A stretch of 64,000 bases of DNA from Methylibium rhizosphaerae (GTDB taxonomy: Bacteria > Pseudomonadota > Gammaproteobacteria > Burkholderiales > Burkholderiaceae_C), in NCBI RefSeq assembly GCF_006386545.1, contig NZ_SWAR01000001.1, positions 240,974 through 304,973 of the forward strand, written 5' to 3'. Below are positions 31,113-39,695 of this stretch, in pieces. Each line of letters opens with the position of its first letter. Positions within the stretch are counted from its first letter, which is position 1. The position numbers were made by a program, and so were the translations under genes. The notes under the pieces are model-generated. The model saw nothing but the letters and a program-made list of their open reading frames with translations, was not told the origin of the DNA and ran no database searches.

Positions 31113-32132
31113 ATGACGATCAGCATCTCGAAGGCGTGGCTCGCCGCCCTAGTTGTAGGGATGGCCCTGGTAACAGCATGTGGTGGCGGCGGAGGCGGCG
31201 ACGACGGCGGCGGCACCACCCCGCCGCCTGGCGGCAATCCGCCGGCCACCGGCGAATATCAGCCCGGACGCCTGTGGCACGACAACTACGCGCTCGACTA
31301 CCGCAGCGGCACGCAGATCGCGTCGGCCGGCGACGCCCCGGTACAGGTCACGCCCAAGCTGCCGGCCCGGCCCTGGCCCGACGGTGCCCAGTACGCCACC
31401 GCCGACTGGAACGTCTACGACGACTACACAGACATCGTCGTCACCGAGACCGCGAGTTCACAGGTGCGCTACAGCACCCGCGTGGACGGCTACTTCCGCG
31501 ACATCCGGCCGTCGCCCGCCAGCAAGGACATGATCATCGGCACCTGGGGCGAAGACTCCACCTCGGACGCCACCGACGTGTTCGTCGACCTCGCCGGCAT
31601 GAAGGTGCTGGCCAGCATGGACACCGCCAGCGGCTCGCTCAACTGGCTGCCCGACGGTCGCTACATCCACATCACGCCGGCCGGCGCCATCACGGTGGGC
31701 ACCGTCGGTGGGGCATCGCAGCCGCACGGCCAGCTCGCGCTGCCGGCAGCCCATGAGGTGGCCTATGTGTGGGTCAACCGCCAGGGCACGCAGATGGCGC
31801 TGCGGCTGCTGCATGCCGAGGGCGGCAGCACCGAGTCCGACATCTGGGTGTCGGCTCTTGACGGCAGCGGCCTGGGCCGCCTCACCATCACCAAGCTGAG
31901 CCACCTGGCGCGCTGGTCGCCCGACGGCACCCGCATCGCCTTCGACGTGGACACCGGGCACTTCTGCAACGGCGTTGGCTGCGTGGGCACCTGCGAGGTC
32001 TGGCACGCCGCAGCCACCGACCGCAACGTGCGGGCCCTGCCCGCGGTGGGCGACGCGCTGCGCTTTCGCGTGAAGGACCGAGCAGGCAGCGAGCAGCGGC
32101 TGGGCTGTGACCTGCTCGGCTGGACAGACTAG
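31113..32132 (+). CDS. Lipoprotein with WD40/TolB-like beta-propeller repeats
   Basis: This 339-residue protein starts with a lipoprotein signal (VVGMALVTAC, lipid-modified C23) followed by a run of Gly and Asp and then Pro, which tethers a folded domain to the envelope. The mature part shows repeated SPDG/LPDG-type blades such as DGRYIHITPAG and ARWSPDGTRIAFDV, as in TolB-like six-bladed propellers. A short cysteine-containing loop (CNGVGCVGTC) near residues 290-300 could hold disulfides. A GGAAGGAAAGGA site precedes ATG 31113. I do not recognise a specific family; a binding or scaffolding role in the periplasm is inferred. Confidence 0.75.
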   Translation: MTISISKAWLAALVVGMALVTACGGGGGGDDGGGTTPPPGGNPPATGEYQPGRLWHDNYALDYRSGTQIASAGDAPVQVTPKLPARPWPDGAQYATADWNVYDDYTDIVVTETASSQVRYSTRVDGYFRDIRPSPASKDMIIGTWGEDSTSDATDVFVDLAGMKVLASMDTASGSLNWLPDGRYIHITPAGAITVGTVGGASQPHGQLALPAAHEVAYVWVNRQGTQMALRLLHAEGGSTESDIWVSALDGSGLGRLTITKLSHLARWSPDGTRIAFDVDTGHFCNGVGCVGTCEVWHAAATDRNVRALPAVGDALRFRVKDRAGSEQRLGCDLLGWTD

Positions 32133-32161
32133 GGCTGCTGCCTGCAGCCCCGGCCCCTGCC

Positions 32162-33673
32162 TCAGCCTTCGGCCTGCAGCTTGGCGCCGCGCCGCTTGTT
32201 GAACAGCTTCATGAGGCGCGGCAGCACCACCAGCCCCACCACGATGGCCAGCAGCGTGGCCGACAGCGGGCGGTCGATGAACACCGACCACCGGCCCTCG
32301 CCGATGGACAGCGCGTTGCGCATCTGCGCCTCGGCCAGCGGGCCGAGGATCATGCCCACCACCACCGGCGCCGTCGGGAAGTCGAAGCGACGCATCATCA
32401 CGCCCAGCACACCCACGCCGAACATCATGAAGAGGTCGAAGGCGCTCTGGCGCATGCCGTACACGCCCACGGTGGCGAAGATCAGGATGCCGGCGTACAG
32501 CTGCGGCTTCGGGATCTTGAGCAGCTTGACCCACAGGCCCACCATCGGCAGGTTGAGCACCAGCAGCATGATGTTGCCGATGTACAGCGACGCGATCATG
32601 GCCCACACCAGCGCAGAGGAGGTCTGGAACAGCTGCGGCCCGGCCTGGATGCCGTAGTTCTGCAGCGCACTCAGCAGGATGGCCGCCGTGACCGAGGTGG
32701 GAATGCCCAGCGTCAGCAGCGGCACCAGCGTGGCGGTCACCGCCGAGTTGTTGGCTGCCTCCGGCCCGGCCACACCTTCGATCGCGCCGACGGTGCCGAA
32801 CTCTTCAGGATGCTTCGACAGCTTGCGCTCGGCGGCATAGCTCAGAAAGGTGGGGATCTCGGAGCCACCTGCCGGGATGGTGCCGAACGGGAAGCCGAGG
32901 AAGGTGCCGCGCAGCCAGGCCGGCCACGAGCGGCGCCACTCGGCGCGCGTCATGTGCACCCGGTTCATGCTGTTCAGCTCCGAGCTGCTGCGGCCTTCGT
33001 ACAGCGCGTTGTAGAGCGTCTCGCCGACGGCGAACAGGCCCACGGCCACCAGCACCACCTCGATGCCGTCCATGAACTCGGGAATGCCCTCGGCATAGCG
33101 CACCTGGGCCGTGATCTGGTCGATGCCCACCAGCCCGATGGCCAGGCCGATGAACAGCGCCGTCATGCCGCGCAGCGTGCTCTTGCCCAGCACCGCGCTC
33201 ACCGTCACGAAGGCCAGCAGCATGAGGCAGAAATACTCGGGCGGCCCGAGCTTCACTGCGAAGTCGGCCACGAAGGGGGCGAACAGCGTGACCAGCACGG
33301 TGGCGATGGTGCCGGCCACGAAGGAGCCGATCGCCGAGGTGGCCAGGGCCGCGCCGGCGCGGCCGTTCTTGGCCATCTTGAAGCCTTCGAGCGCCGTCAC
33401 CATCGTGCCCGTCTCGCCGGGCGTGTTGAGCAGGATGGAGGTGGTGGAGCCGCCGTACATCGCGCCGTAGTAGATGCCGGCGAAGAAGATCATCGAGGCC
33501 GTGGGCTCGACCTGCGACGTGATGGGCAGCAGCATCGCCACCGTGACTGCCGGGCCGAGGCCGGGCAGCACGCCGATGGCCGTACCGATGGCGCAGCCGA
33601 CGAAGGCCCACAGGAGGTTGATCGGCGTGGCAGCCGTGGCGAAGCCGCCGAGAAGCTGGGTCCAGAGTTCCAT
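32162..33673 (-). CDS. tctA: Tripartite tricarboxylate transporter, large permease subunit TctA
   Basis: TctA is the large integral membrane subunit of the sodium-dependent tricarboxylate carrier. The 503-residue protein has about twelve hydrophobic helices and the family motifs [17 protein letters not shown] near residue 40, [13 protein letters not shown] near residue 80, [20 protein letters not shown] in the middle and [13 protein letters not shown]. It follows tctB by 13 bases in the order tctC-tctB-tctA. The substrate is citrate in the model system, but other carboxylates are possible. Expression probably depends on the divergent tctDE pair. Confidence 0.95.
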   Translation of the reverse strand: MELWTQLLGGFATAATPINLLWAFVGCAIGTAIGVLPGLGPAVTVAMLLPITSQVEPTASMIFFAGIYYGAMYGGSTTSILLNTPGETGTMVTALEGFKMAKNGRAGAALATSAIGSFVAGTIATVLVTLFAPFVADFAVKLGPPEYFCLMLLAFVTVSAVLGKSTLRGMTALFIGLAIGLVGIDQITAQVRYAEGIPEFMDGIEVVLVAVGLFAVGETLYNALYEGRSSSELNSMNRVHMTRAEWRRSWPAWLRGTFLGFPFGTIPAGGSEIPTFLSYAAERKLSKHPEEFGTVGAIEGVAGPEAANNSAVTATLVPLLTLGIPTSVTAAILLSALQNYGIQAGPQLFQTSSALVWAMIASLYIGNIMLLVLNLPMVGLWVKLLKIPKPQLYAGILIFATVGVYGMRQSAFDLFMMFGVGVLGVMMRRFDFPTAPVVVGMILGPLAEAQMRNALSIGEGRWSVFIDRPLSATLLAIVVGLVVLPRLMKLFNKRRGAKLQAEG

Positions 33674-33686
33674 ACTGCAGCTTCCT

Positions 33687-34202
33687 TTACAGCCAGCCGG
33701 TGCCGGTGAGACCCGGCAGATTGATCGCGAGCAACTTGGTGAACAGCCAGAACACCGGCGCGGAGATCGCGATGCCGGTGGCAAGGTCGATCACGCTCTG
33801 GCGCAGGCCGCCTGCGGGCTTGCCCTCGGCGCCGCGCAAACCACGCACGGCCAGCGCAAAGCACAGGGCGCAGGCCAGCACGAAACCGATGGTCGTGATG
33901 AGCGCCGCATTGGCCAGCACGCCGGCCGACACCCAGGCCAGCGCAACCCAGTCACCCCGCACCGAACCCGAAGGCGGATCCATTTCCCGGAAACCGCCGG
34001 TTCGCGATTCCCACACCAGCATCGCCCCGCAGACCACGAGCGCGATCGAGACGATCCACGGCAGGAAGTTGGGACCCACGCCGGCATAGCCGGCCGCCGA
34101 AGGAATGGACCAAGCACCCCACCCCAGCAGGACACCGATGACGAGCACACCGGCACCGACCAGGGTCTGATGAAAGGGCGAGGCCGCCTGAGGTTCAGAC
34201 AT
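33687..34202 (-). CDS. tctB: Tripartite tricarboxylate transporter, small permease subunit TctB
   Basis: This 171-residue membrane protein has four hydrophobic helices (about 14-34, 44-66, 82-115 and 137-160), the TctB topology. Recognisable features are GVGPNFLPWIVSIALVVCG in the first half and the LPGLTGTGWL end. ATG 34202 is chosen because it gives the standard MSEPQ-type short tail. It is separated from tctC by a strong terminator hairpin at 34228-34255, which must be read through to express tctB and tctA. Confidence 0.92.
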   Translation of the reverse strand: MSEPQAASPFHQTLVGAGVLVIGVLLGWGAWSIPSAAGYAGVGPNFLPWIVSIALVVCGAMLVWESRTGGFREMDPPSGSVRGDWVALAWVSAGVLANAALITTIGFVLACALCFALAVRGLRGAEGKPAGGLRQSVIDLATGIAISAPVFWLFTKLLAINLPGLTGTGWL

Positions 34203-34227
34203 ACGTATTTCTCGGATCAGGAAAAGC

Positions 34228-34255
34228 AAAAAGGGGCTGACCTGGAGTCAGCCCC
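34228..34255 (-). terminator. Terminator hairpin between tctC and tctB
   Basis: A perfect 9-bp stem (GGGGCTGAC at 34233-34241 with 34247-34255) closes a 5-base loop and, on the minus strand, is followed by five T. It lies 18 bases past the tctC stop. It probably lets tctC be made in excess over the permease genes. Confidence 0.9.
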
Positions 34256-34272
34256 GCGGCGCGAAGGCCGCC

Positions 34273-35232
34273 TCAGACCATGCCGGCTTTCACCATCGTG
34301 GCGCGCAGCGATGCGAACTCGCGATCCACGAATTCGGCGAACTGCGTGCCGACCATCCAGGCGGAAGTCCAGCCGTTCTTTTCCATCGACTCGGCCCACG
34401 ACTTGGTCTTGGTCGCCTTGAGGATGGCGTCGCCCAGCGCCTTGGCCTGGTCCGGCGTGATGCCGGGGGCGCCGTACACGCCGCGCCAGTTGCCGATCTC
34501 GACGTTGATGCCCTGCTCCTTCAGCGTGGGCACGTTGATGCCCTTCAGCCGCGCAGCCGAGGTGACTGCGATGGCGCGCATCTTGCCGCTTTCGATGTAC
34601 TGCGCGAACTCGCTGTAGCCGCTGCCGCCCACCGTGATGTTGCCGCCCAGGATGGCCGCGGTGGCCTCGCCGCCCCCACGGAACGGCACGTAGTTGATCT
34701 TGGCTGCGTCGACGCCCACTTCACGGGCGATCATGGCCGCCGCGATGTGCTCGGTGGAGCCGCGCGAACCGCCGCCCCACTTCACGCTGCCGGGGTCCTT
34801 CTTCATCTGCTCGACCACGTCTTTCATGGTCTTGAGCGGCGAATCGGCCGGCACGACGAACACGTTGTATTCGCTGGTCAGGCGGGCGATCGGCGTGGCC
34901 TGGGTGAGCGACACCGGCGGCTTGCCGGTGATGATGCCGCCCAGCATCACGGCGCCCATCACCATGATGGCGTTCGGATCGCCCTTGCTGGCATTGACGA
35001 ACTGCGCCAGGCCGATGGCGCCGGCGGCGCCGCCCTTGTTCTCGAAGGTCACCGACGAAGCCACGCCGGCTTCCTGGAGGGCCTTGCCGAGCGCGCGGCC
35101 GGTGGTGTCCCAGCCGCCGCCGGGGTTGGCCGGGATCATCATCTTGATGCTGGCGTTCGCCCGCGCCGACATCGGCAGGGTGCCCGCGGCGGCCAGCGCC
35201 ACCATGGACTTCAGGAATGTGTCTCGACGCAT
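34273..35232 (-). CDS. tctC: Tripartite tricarboxylate transporter substrate-binding protein TctC
   Basis: TctC is the periplasmic binding protein that hands the carboxylate to TctAB. The 319-residue precursor has a signal peptide (MRRDTFLKSMVALAAAG, cleavage near SARAN). The mature part has MMIPANPGGGWDTTGRALGKAL, VTFENKGGAAGAIG and NVPTLKEQG, which mark the Bug/TctC family. ATG 35232 follows an AGGAGA ribosome site. It is the first gene of the operon and divergent from tctD, with a 112-base shared control region that should contain the TctD binding site. Confidence 0.95.
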   Translation of the reverse strand: MRRDTFLKSMVALAAAGTLPMSARANASIKMMIPANPGGGWDTTGRALGKALQEAGVASSVTFENKGGAAGAIGLAQFVNASKGDPNAIMVMGAVMLGGIITGKPPVSLTQATPIARLTSEYNVFVVPADSPLKTMKDVVEQMKKDPGSVKWGGGSRGSTEHIAAAMIAREVGVDAAKINYVPFRGGGEATAAILGGNITVGGSGYSEFAQYIESGKMRAIAVTSAARLKGINVPTLKEQGINVEIGNWRGVYGAPGITPDQAKALGDAILKATKTKSWAESMEKNGWTSAWMVGTQFAEFVDREFASLRATMVKAGMV

Positions 35233-35344
35233 GTTTGTCTCCTGTGTGTGGGATACAGCCCCTGCATGTTCGGCACTCTGCCTGTCAGTCGGCTGTCGGG
35301 CGAGTAGGGGCAAATGCTAATGTGTCGGGGTTCGAGAGGCCCTC

Positions 35345-36019
35345 ATGAAGCTGCTGCTGATAGAAGACGATCCCACCATGCAAGCCACGCTGCAGCGCGC
35401 CTTCGAGCGTCGCGGCATGCAGGTCGTGGCCTGCGGCGACGGCACCCGTGCGCTCGACCGCTGGCGCGCCAGCGCACCCGACGTCGTGGTGCTCGACCTC
35501 AGCCTGCCCGGCATGGACGGCCTGCAGGTGCTGCAGCAGGCGCGCGCGCAAGGCCACAAGACGCCGGTGCTCATCCTCACCGCGCGAGGCACCGTCGGCG
35601 ACCGCGTGCTGGGCCTCAACACCGGCGCCGACGACTACCTGCCCAAGCCCTTCGACCTCGACGAGCTGGAAGCCCGCGTGAAGGCGCTGGCACGGCGGGT
35701 CGGCTCGCCAGCCGAGGCGCGCCGCGAGTTCTGCGGCATGAGCTGCGACGAGGAAAGCGGCGCCATCTACTTCAAGGATGAGGTGATGGAACTGCCGCCG
35801 CGCGAGGCGGCGCTGCTGCGCGCGCTGCTGGCGCGGCCCGGCCATGCGGTGGCCAAGGAGCGCCTGTTCGAGCTGGTGTTCCCTGGCGAGCACGAGGTGC
35901 AGTACGAGGCGATCGAGGTGGTGGTGTACCGCCTGCGGAAGAAGCTCGCCGACACCGGTGCGCAGCTGGTCACGCTGCGCGGCCTGGGCTACCTGCTGAA
36001 GGCGCAGGCGTCCACATGA
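35345..36019 (+). CDS. tctD: TctD-like response regulator of tricarboxylate transport
   Basis: This 224-residue OmpR-class regulator has a receiver (1-118) with acidic pocket E7-D8-D9 and phospho-acceptor D51, and a winged-helix DNA-binding domain (about 130-220). It is divergent from tctCBA and overlaps tctE by four bases. That arrangement is the classical one for TctDE controlling carboxylate uptake, and the name is assigned from context as well as sequence. The ribosome site is GAGAGG eight bases before ATG 35345. Confidence 0.9.
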   Translation: MKLLLIEDDPTMQATLQRAFERRGMQVVACGDGTRALDRWRASAPDVVVLDLSLPGMDGLQVLQQARAQGHKTPVLILTARGTVGDRVLGLNTGADDYLPKPFDLDELEARVKALARRVGSPAEARREFCGMSCDEESGAIYFKDEVMELPPREAALLRALLARPGHAVAKERLFELVFPGEHEVQYEAIEVVVYRLRKKLADTGAQLVTLRGLGYLLKAQAST

Positions 36020-37452
36020 CGGCCCCGCCCGCCGGGCCGCCGCGCCGGTCCATGACCCTGCGGGGTCGGCTGATGCTCGGCATCCTGGTGCCGGTGGCGG
36101 TGTTCATCTTCATCAACACGGTGAGCCTGTACCGCCAGGCGCTCGAAGCGGCCGACACCGCCTACGACCGCACGCTGCTGGCCTCGGCCAAGTCGCTCGG
36201 CGAGCTGCTCGAAGTCACCGGCAGCGGCGCCAGCGTTCAGCTGCGGGCCACGGTGCTGTACTCGGCGCTCGAAGCCTTCGAGGCCGACAACCGCAGCCGC
36301 ATCTACTACAAGGTCACCGGTTTCTCGGGCGAGATGGTTTCGGGCTTCGAGGACCTGCCGGCATGGAAAGGCAGCCTGCCGCGCAAGGGGCCCTATGCCG
36401 CGCTGGTGGACTTCTACGACGACGAGTACCGCGGCCAGCCGGTGCGCATGGCGGTGCTGCTGCAGCCGGTGGCCGGCATCGCAGGCCAGGGCATGGCCAC
36501 CATCCAGGTGGCCGAGACGCTCGAGCTGCGGCGCACGCTGGCCCGCAAGGTCCTCATCGACACCCTGTGGCGCCAGGCAGCGCTGGTGGCCGTGATCGCG
36601 CTGGTGGTGGTGGTGGTGGTGCAGCGGGCGACGCAGCCGGTGCGCCGGCTGAGTGCCGACCTGGCCACCCGCCGCGAAGGCGACCTCGCACCGATCGACT
36701 CGCCCGACGCCCCGCGCGAGCTGCAGCCGCTGGTGGAAGCCACCAACGACGTGATGACCCGCCTGCGCCACCTGCTCGCCCACCAGAAACGCTTCGTGAG
36801 GGACGCCTCTCACCAGCTGCGCACCCCGCTGGCGGTGCTGAAGACGCAGGTCCAGTCGGCCCTGCGCGGCGACGTCGATCCCACCCAGGCCCTGCACGAG
36901 ATCAACACCACGGTGGACCGCGCCACCACCCTGGCCAACCAGATGCTGGCCCTGGCCAAGGTGGAGCAGTTGCGCCAGCAGGGCGACGCACCGGTGGTCG
37001 ACTGGGCCGACATCACGCGCGCCGTGGCGCTCGACCTTTCGGCGCTCATTGCCGACCATCAGCTCGACTTCGACATCGAGACGCAGCCGGCCCCGGTGCG
37101 CTCGCACGAATGGGCCCTGCGCGAGCTCACCCGCAACCTGCTGCACAACGCCATCAAGCACACGCCCCAGCAGGGCAGGCTGTCGATGCGGCTGGTGAGC
37201 GACCCGCGCTATGCAGCGCTCACCATCGCCGACAGCGGGCCGGGCATTTCACCCGAGCAGCAGCAGCGGCTGTTCCAGCCGTTCGCCGCCGGCGACCTGC
37301 GCAGCGGCTCCGGACTGGGCCTGGCCATCTGCGAGGACATCGTGCGTTCGCTGGGCGGCAGCATCTCGCTGGAGAACCGCCAAAACCACGGCCGCGTGTC
37401 GGGCCTGGACGCGGTGGTGCGCATCCCGCTGGAACAAAATCCGGGCCAATGA
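36016..37452 (+). CDS. tctE: TctE-like sensor histidine kinase
   Basis: This 478-residue inner-membrane kinase has membrane segments at about 15-38 and 188-207 around a periplasmic sensor of the 2CSK_N (TctE) type, which is thought to detect tricarboxylates. The cytosolic part has a HAMP-like linker, H266 in VRDASHQLRTPLAVL and an ATPase domain with RNLLHNAIKHT, ADSGPGIS and GSGLGLAIC boxes. It phosphorylates TctD, encoded just upstream with an ATGA overlap. The next gene, an S4 RNA-binding protein, overlaps its stop in the same way, an unexpected extension of the operon. Confidence 0.92.
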   Translation: MTAPPAGPPRRSMTLRGRLMLGILVPVAVFIFINTVSLYRQALEAADTAYDRTLLASAKSLGELLEVTGSGASVQLRATVLYSALEAFEADNRSRIYYKVTGFSGEMVSGFEDLPAWKGSLPRKGPYAALVDFYDDEYRGQPVRMAVLLQPVAGIAGQGMATIQVAETLELRRTLARKVLIDTLWRQAALVAVIALVVVVVVQRATQPVRRLSADLATRREGDLAPIDSPDAPRELQPLVEATNDVMTRLRHLLAHQKRFVRDASHQLRTPLAVLKTQVQSALRGDVDPTQALHEINTTVDRATTLANQMLALAKVEQLRQQGDAPVVDWADITRAVALDLSALIADHQLDFDIETQPAPVRSHEWALRELTRNLLHNAIKHTPQQGRLSMRLVSDPRYAALTIADSGPGISPEQQQRLFQPFAAGDLRSGSGLGLAICEDIVRSLGGSISLENRQNHGRVSGLDAVVRIPLEQNPGQ

Positions 37453-37889
37453 GCCACGACAAGACCGCACCCACCGCCCCCGCCGCCCGCATGCGCCTGG
37501 ACAAATGGCTCTGGGCCGCCAGGTTCTTCAAGACCCGCAGCATCGCCGTCGAAGCCATCGACAAGGGCCGGGTGCTGGTGGGCGACCAGCCGGCCAAGCG
37601 CTCGCGGGACCTGCATGTGGGCGACGTGCTGAGCGTGCGCCAGGGCAGCGGTACCGAGCTGCCGCGCGTGGTGGTGGTCAAGGCGCTGAGCGAAGTGCGC
37701 GGGCCGGCGCCGGTGGCCCAGGCGCTCTACGAAGAGACGGCCGAGAGCATCGCCGCCCGTGAAGCGGCCGCCGAGCGCCGCCGCTATGCCGCCGAGCCGG
37801 CCGACACCATCGAGCAGGGCCGCCCCACCAAGCGCGACCGCCGTCAGCTCGCCGACTGGGACCGCTGGAGCGCCTCGCTCGACGAGTGA
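37449..37889 (+). CDS. hslR: S4-domain heat-shock RNA-binding protein (HslR/Hsp15-like)
   Basis: Hsp15 binds stalled 50S subunits that carry nascent peptidyl-tRNA and helps recycle them. The 146-residue protein has the S4 domain at about 14-75 (MRLDKWLWAARFFKTRSIAVEAI, then GRVLVGDQPAKRSRDLHVGDVL) and a basic, alanine-rich C-terminal tail ending GRPTKRDRRQLADWDRW, as in Hsp15. The ATG overlaps the tctE stop by four bases. Its last 46 bases overlap the 3' end of the convergent mgtC gene. Confidence 0.92.
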   Translation: MSHDKTAPTAPAARMRLDKWLWAARFFKTRSIAVEAIDKGRVLVGDQPAKRSRDLHVGDVLSVRQGSGTELPRVVVVKALSEVRGPAPVAQALYEETAESIAAREAAAERRRYAAEPADTIEQGRPTKRDRRQLADWDRWSASLDE

Positions 37890-38383
37890 GCCTGCCGGTC
37901 GGCGCGGCGCCTGGCGCGCGCCTCCAGCCGCAGCAGGATCGCCAGGATGCCGAGCGCCAGCAGCGTGCTCACGATGGCGGTCATCTCCCGGCCCATGCCG
38001 GCGGCCACGCCGATGGCCGCGGTGGTCCAGATGCTGGCAGCGGTGGTGAGGCCGCGCACCAGCCGGCCGTCACTGAGCTTGATGATCGCCCCGGCACCCA
38101 GGAAACCCACGCCGGACACCACGCCTTGCAGCACCCTTGTGAGGTCGGCGTTCGACACGCCGGCCTCCAGCGGCACCAGCACGAACAGCGCCGCGCCGAG
38201 CGCCACCAGCATGTGGGTGCGCAGGCCGGCGGCGCTGTCGCGCATCTCGCGTTCGTAGCCGAGCACGGCGCCCAGCAGCACGGCCATCGACAGGCGCAGG
38301 CAGACCCGTGTGGCCTGCTCGACGTCGCCCATGTCGGAGAACTCCGACTGCAGCGTGGTCCAGATGCGGCTGAAGGTGTCCAT
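37844..38383 (-). CDS. MgtC/SapB-family membrane protein
   Basis: This 179-residue protein has four or five membrane helices in the first 140 residues and the conserved MgtC N-terminal domain: LRLSMAVLLGAVLGYEREMRDSAAGLRTHMLVALGAALF, GVVSGVGFLGAGAIIKL and VRGLTTAASIWTTAAIGVAAGMG. MgtC proteins are linked to magnesium limitation, ATP synthase control and intracellular survival, but plain environmental bacteria also carry them with an unproven role. The C-terminal soluble domain of MgtC proper is missing, as in SapB-type members. It overlaps the end of hslR by 46 bases on the opposite strand. Confidence 0.9.
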   Translation of the reverse strand: MDTFSRIWTTLQSEFSDMGDVEQATRVCLRLSMAVLLGAVLGYEREMRDSAAGLRTHMLVALGAALFVLVPLEAGVSNADLTRVLQGVVSGVGFLGAGAIIKLSDGRLVRGLTTAASIWTTAAIGVAAGMGREMTAIVSTLLALGILAILLRLEARARRRADRQAHSSSEALQRSQSAS

Positions 38384-38507
38384 GCAGCAAGGCTGTGAAC
38401 CCCCGCCCCGGCTTCACTGTATGCAGTACCGGTGGAGCCGACCGCCGGACTGCACGGCATGTTGCCGCCGGACGGCTCCTACAGGGCCGTGCAGACCGGG
38501 TGCGCGC

Positions 38508-39695
38508 CTACCGGCACTGCACGATTTCGGCCTGCACGCCGCCGTTCACGATGCCGGCGGTCACCGAAACGTCCTGCCCATTGCTCAAGGTCGTGCGGCA
38601 GGCCGGCGGGCGGAAGTCGGTGGCGGTCGAGTAACCCACGGTGACACCACGCACCTCGAAGGTCTGCGCGACGGCATCGAGGCCGGAGACTGCCCCGCTG
38701 AGCTGCACCTCGGAATCGCCCGCCTGCTTGTTGCGGATCTTCACGTGCGAGGCATCGAAGCTGCCGTCATTGGCGAAGCTGCCGCGCACCTGCACGTACT
38801 GGCCGTTTGCCAGCGTGGTATTCGCCGGGGTCACGATCGCGTTGGTATGGCGGACCACCACGCCGTTGAGCTCGAAGCTGCTGCCGGTGAGGTTGCCGAC
38901 CACACCGCCAACCCAGGCGTCGACGCCAGGGTTCTCGGCGCGCTTGATGCGCACGCGGTTCGCCGTCAGCGTCTGCTGGCCGCTGGTTGCATCGGTGACC
39001 ACGTTCTGCCCGAACACGACGACCGCCTGGCCGTTCGCCAGCATGCGGCTGGCCGGCACCACTGTGGCGGTGGCGGCGTCCACCCGCAGCTGACCCAGCT
39101 TGAACACGGAGGCGGAAGCGCCCGTGCCGAGTTCGCTCACCACACCAGCCACGCGCAGGTAGGCGGGCAGCGCCGCGAGCTTCTCGATGCGGGAGGCCTG
39201 CACATAGGTCACGCCGGCGCCGTCGCGACGGATCGGCCCGTGAATTTCCACCGCGTCGCCCGGCTGCACTTCGGCCAGGCTCGCATAGCCGACCAGCAGC
39301 GTGGCCGGCCCGGCATTCGGGTCACTGTTCACCTTGATGGTCTGCGACAGCACCGTCAACGTGTCGGGGAGCGTCACCGCACTCACCGGGCCCACGACCT
39401 GTGCTTCGATGCGAATGACTTCGGCGGCGGTGGTGCCCGACAGGCTCATCTCCACCTGCTGGCCGAGCTTGACGGTGGCCGGGATCACACCCCCTGGTCC
39501 GTGATCGACCTGGACGGAAGCCCGCGAGTCGTCGAACGCGGTGCCATCGACGATCACGCTGCCGAAGCCGGTGACCGAACCTTCCGAATAGCCCACCGGG
39601 CTGCCGGTGCCGCCCGAGCCGACGCCGCCGCCGCAGCCGGCCAGCCAGGCCGCCAGCGACACGGCCGCGACGGCCGACTTGATGTACCAGGTCAT
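38508..39695 (-). CDS. DUF5666-domain lipoprotein
   Basis: This 395-residue envelope lipoprotein has a signal ending LAAWLAGC (lipid-modified C21), a glycine-rich tether and then about five repeats of a small beta-strand module (DUF5666). The repeats share patterns such as VTGFGSVIVDGTAFD, AGVVSELG...FKLGQLRVD, GGVVGNLTGSSFELNGVVV and LANGQYVQVRG. The function is unknown. Its ATG overlaps the stop of the DUF6502 gene by four bases, so the two are co-translated. An imperfect inverted repeat (38434-38440 with 38473-38479) downstream may end the transcript. Confidence 0.85.
   Translation of the reverse strand: MTWYIKSAVAAVSLAAWLAGCGGGVGSGGTGSPVGYSEGSVTGFGSVIVDGTAFDDSRASVQVDHGPGGVIPATVKLGQQVEMSLSGTTAAEVIRIEAQVVGPVSAVTLPDTLTVLSQTIKVNSDPNAGPATLLVGYASLAEVQPGDAVEIHGPIRRDGAGVTYVQASRIEKLAALPAYLRVAGVVSELGTGASASVFKLGQLRVDAATATVVPASRMLANGQAVVVFGQNVVTDATSGQQTLTANRVRIKRAENPGVDAWVGGVVGNLTGSSFELNGVVVRHTNAIVTPANTTLANGQYVQVRGSFANDGSFDASHVKIRNKQAGDSEVQLSGAVSGLDAVAQTFEVRGVTVGYSTATDFRPPACRTTLSNGQDVSVTAGIVNGGVQAEIVQCR

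Noticed and set aside
38434..38479. Imperfect inverted repeat GGAGCCG/CGGCTCC downstream of the DUF5666 gene
   Set aside because: Loop is over 30 bases and there is no T run on either strand, so it is not convincing as a terminator.
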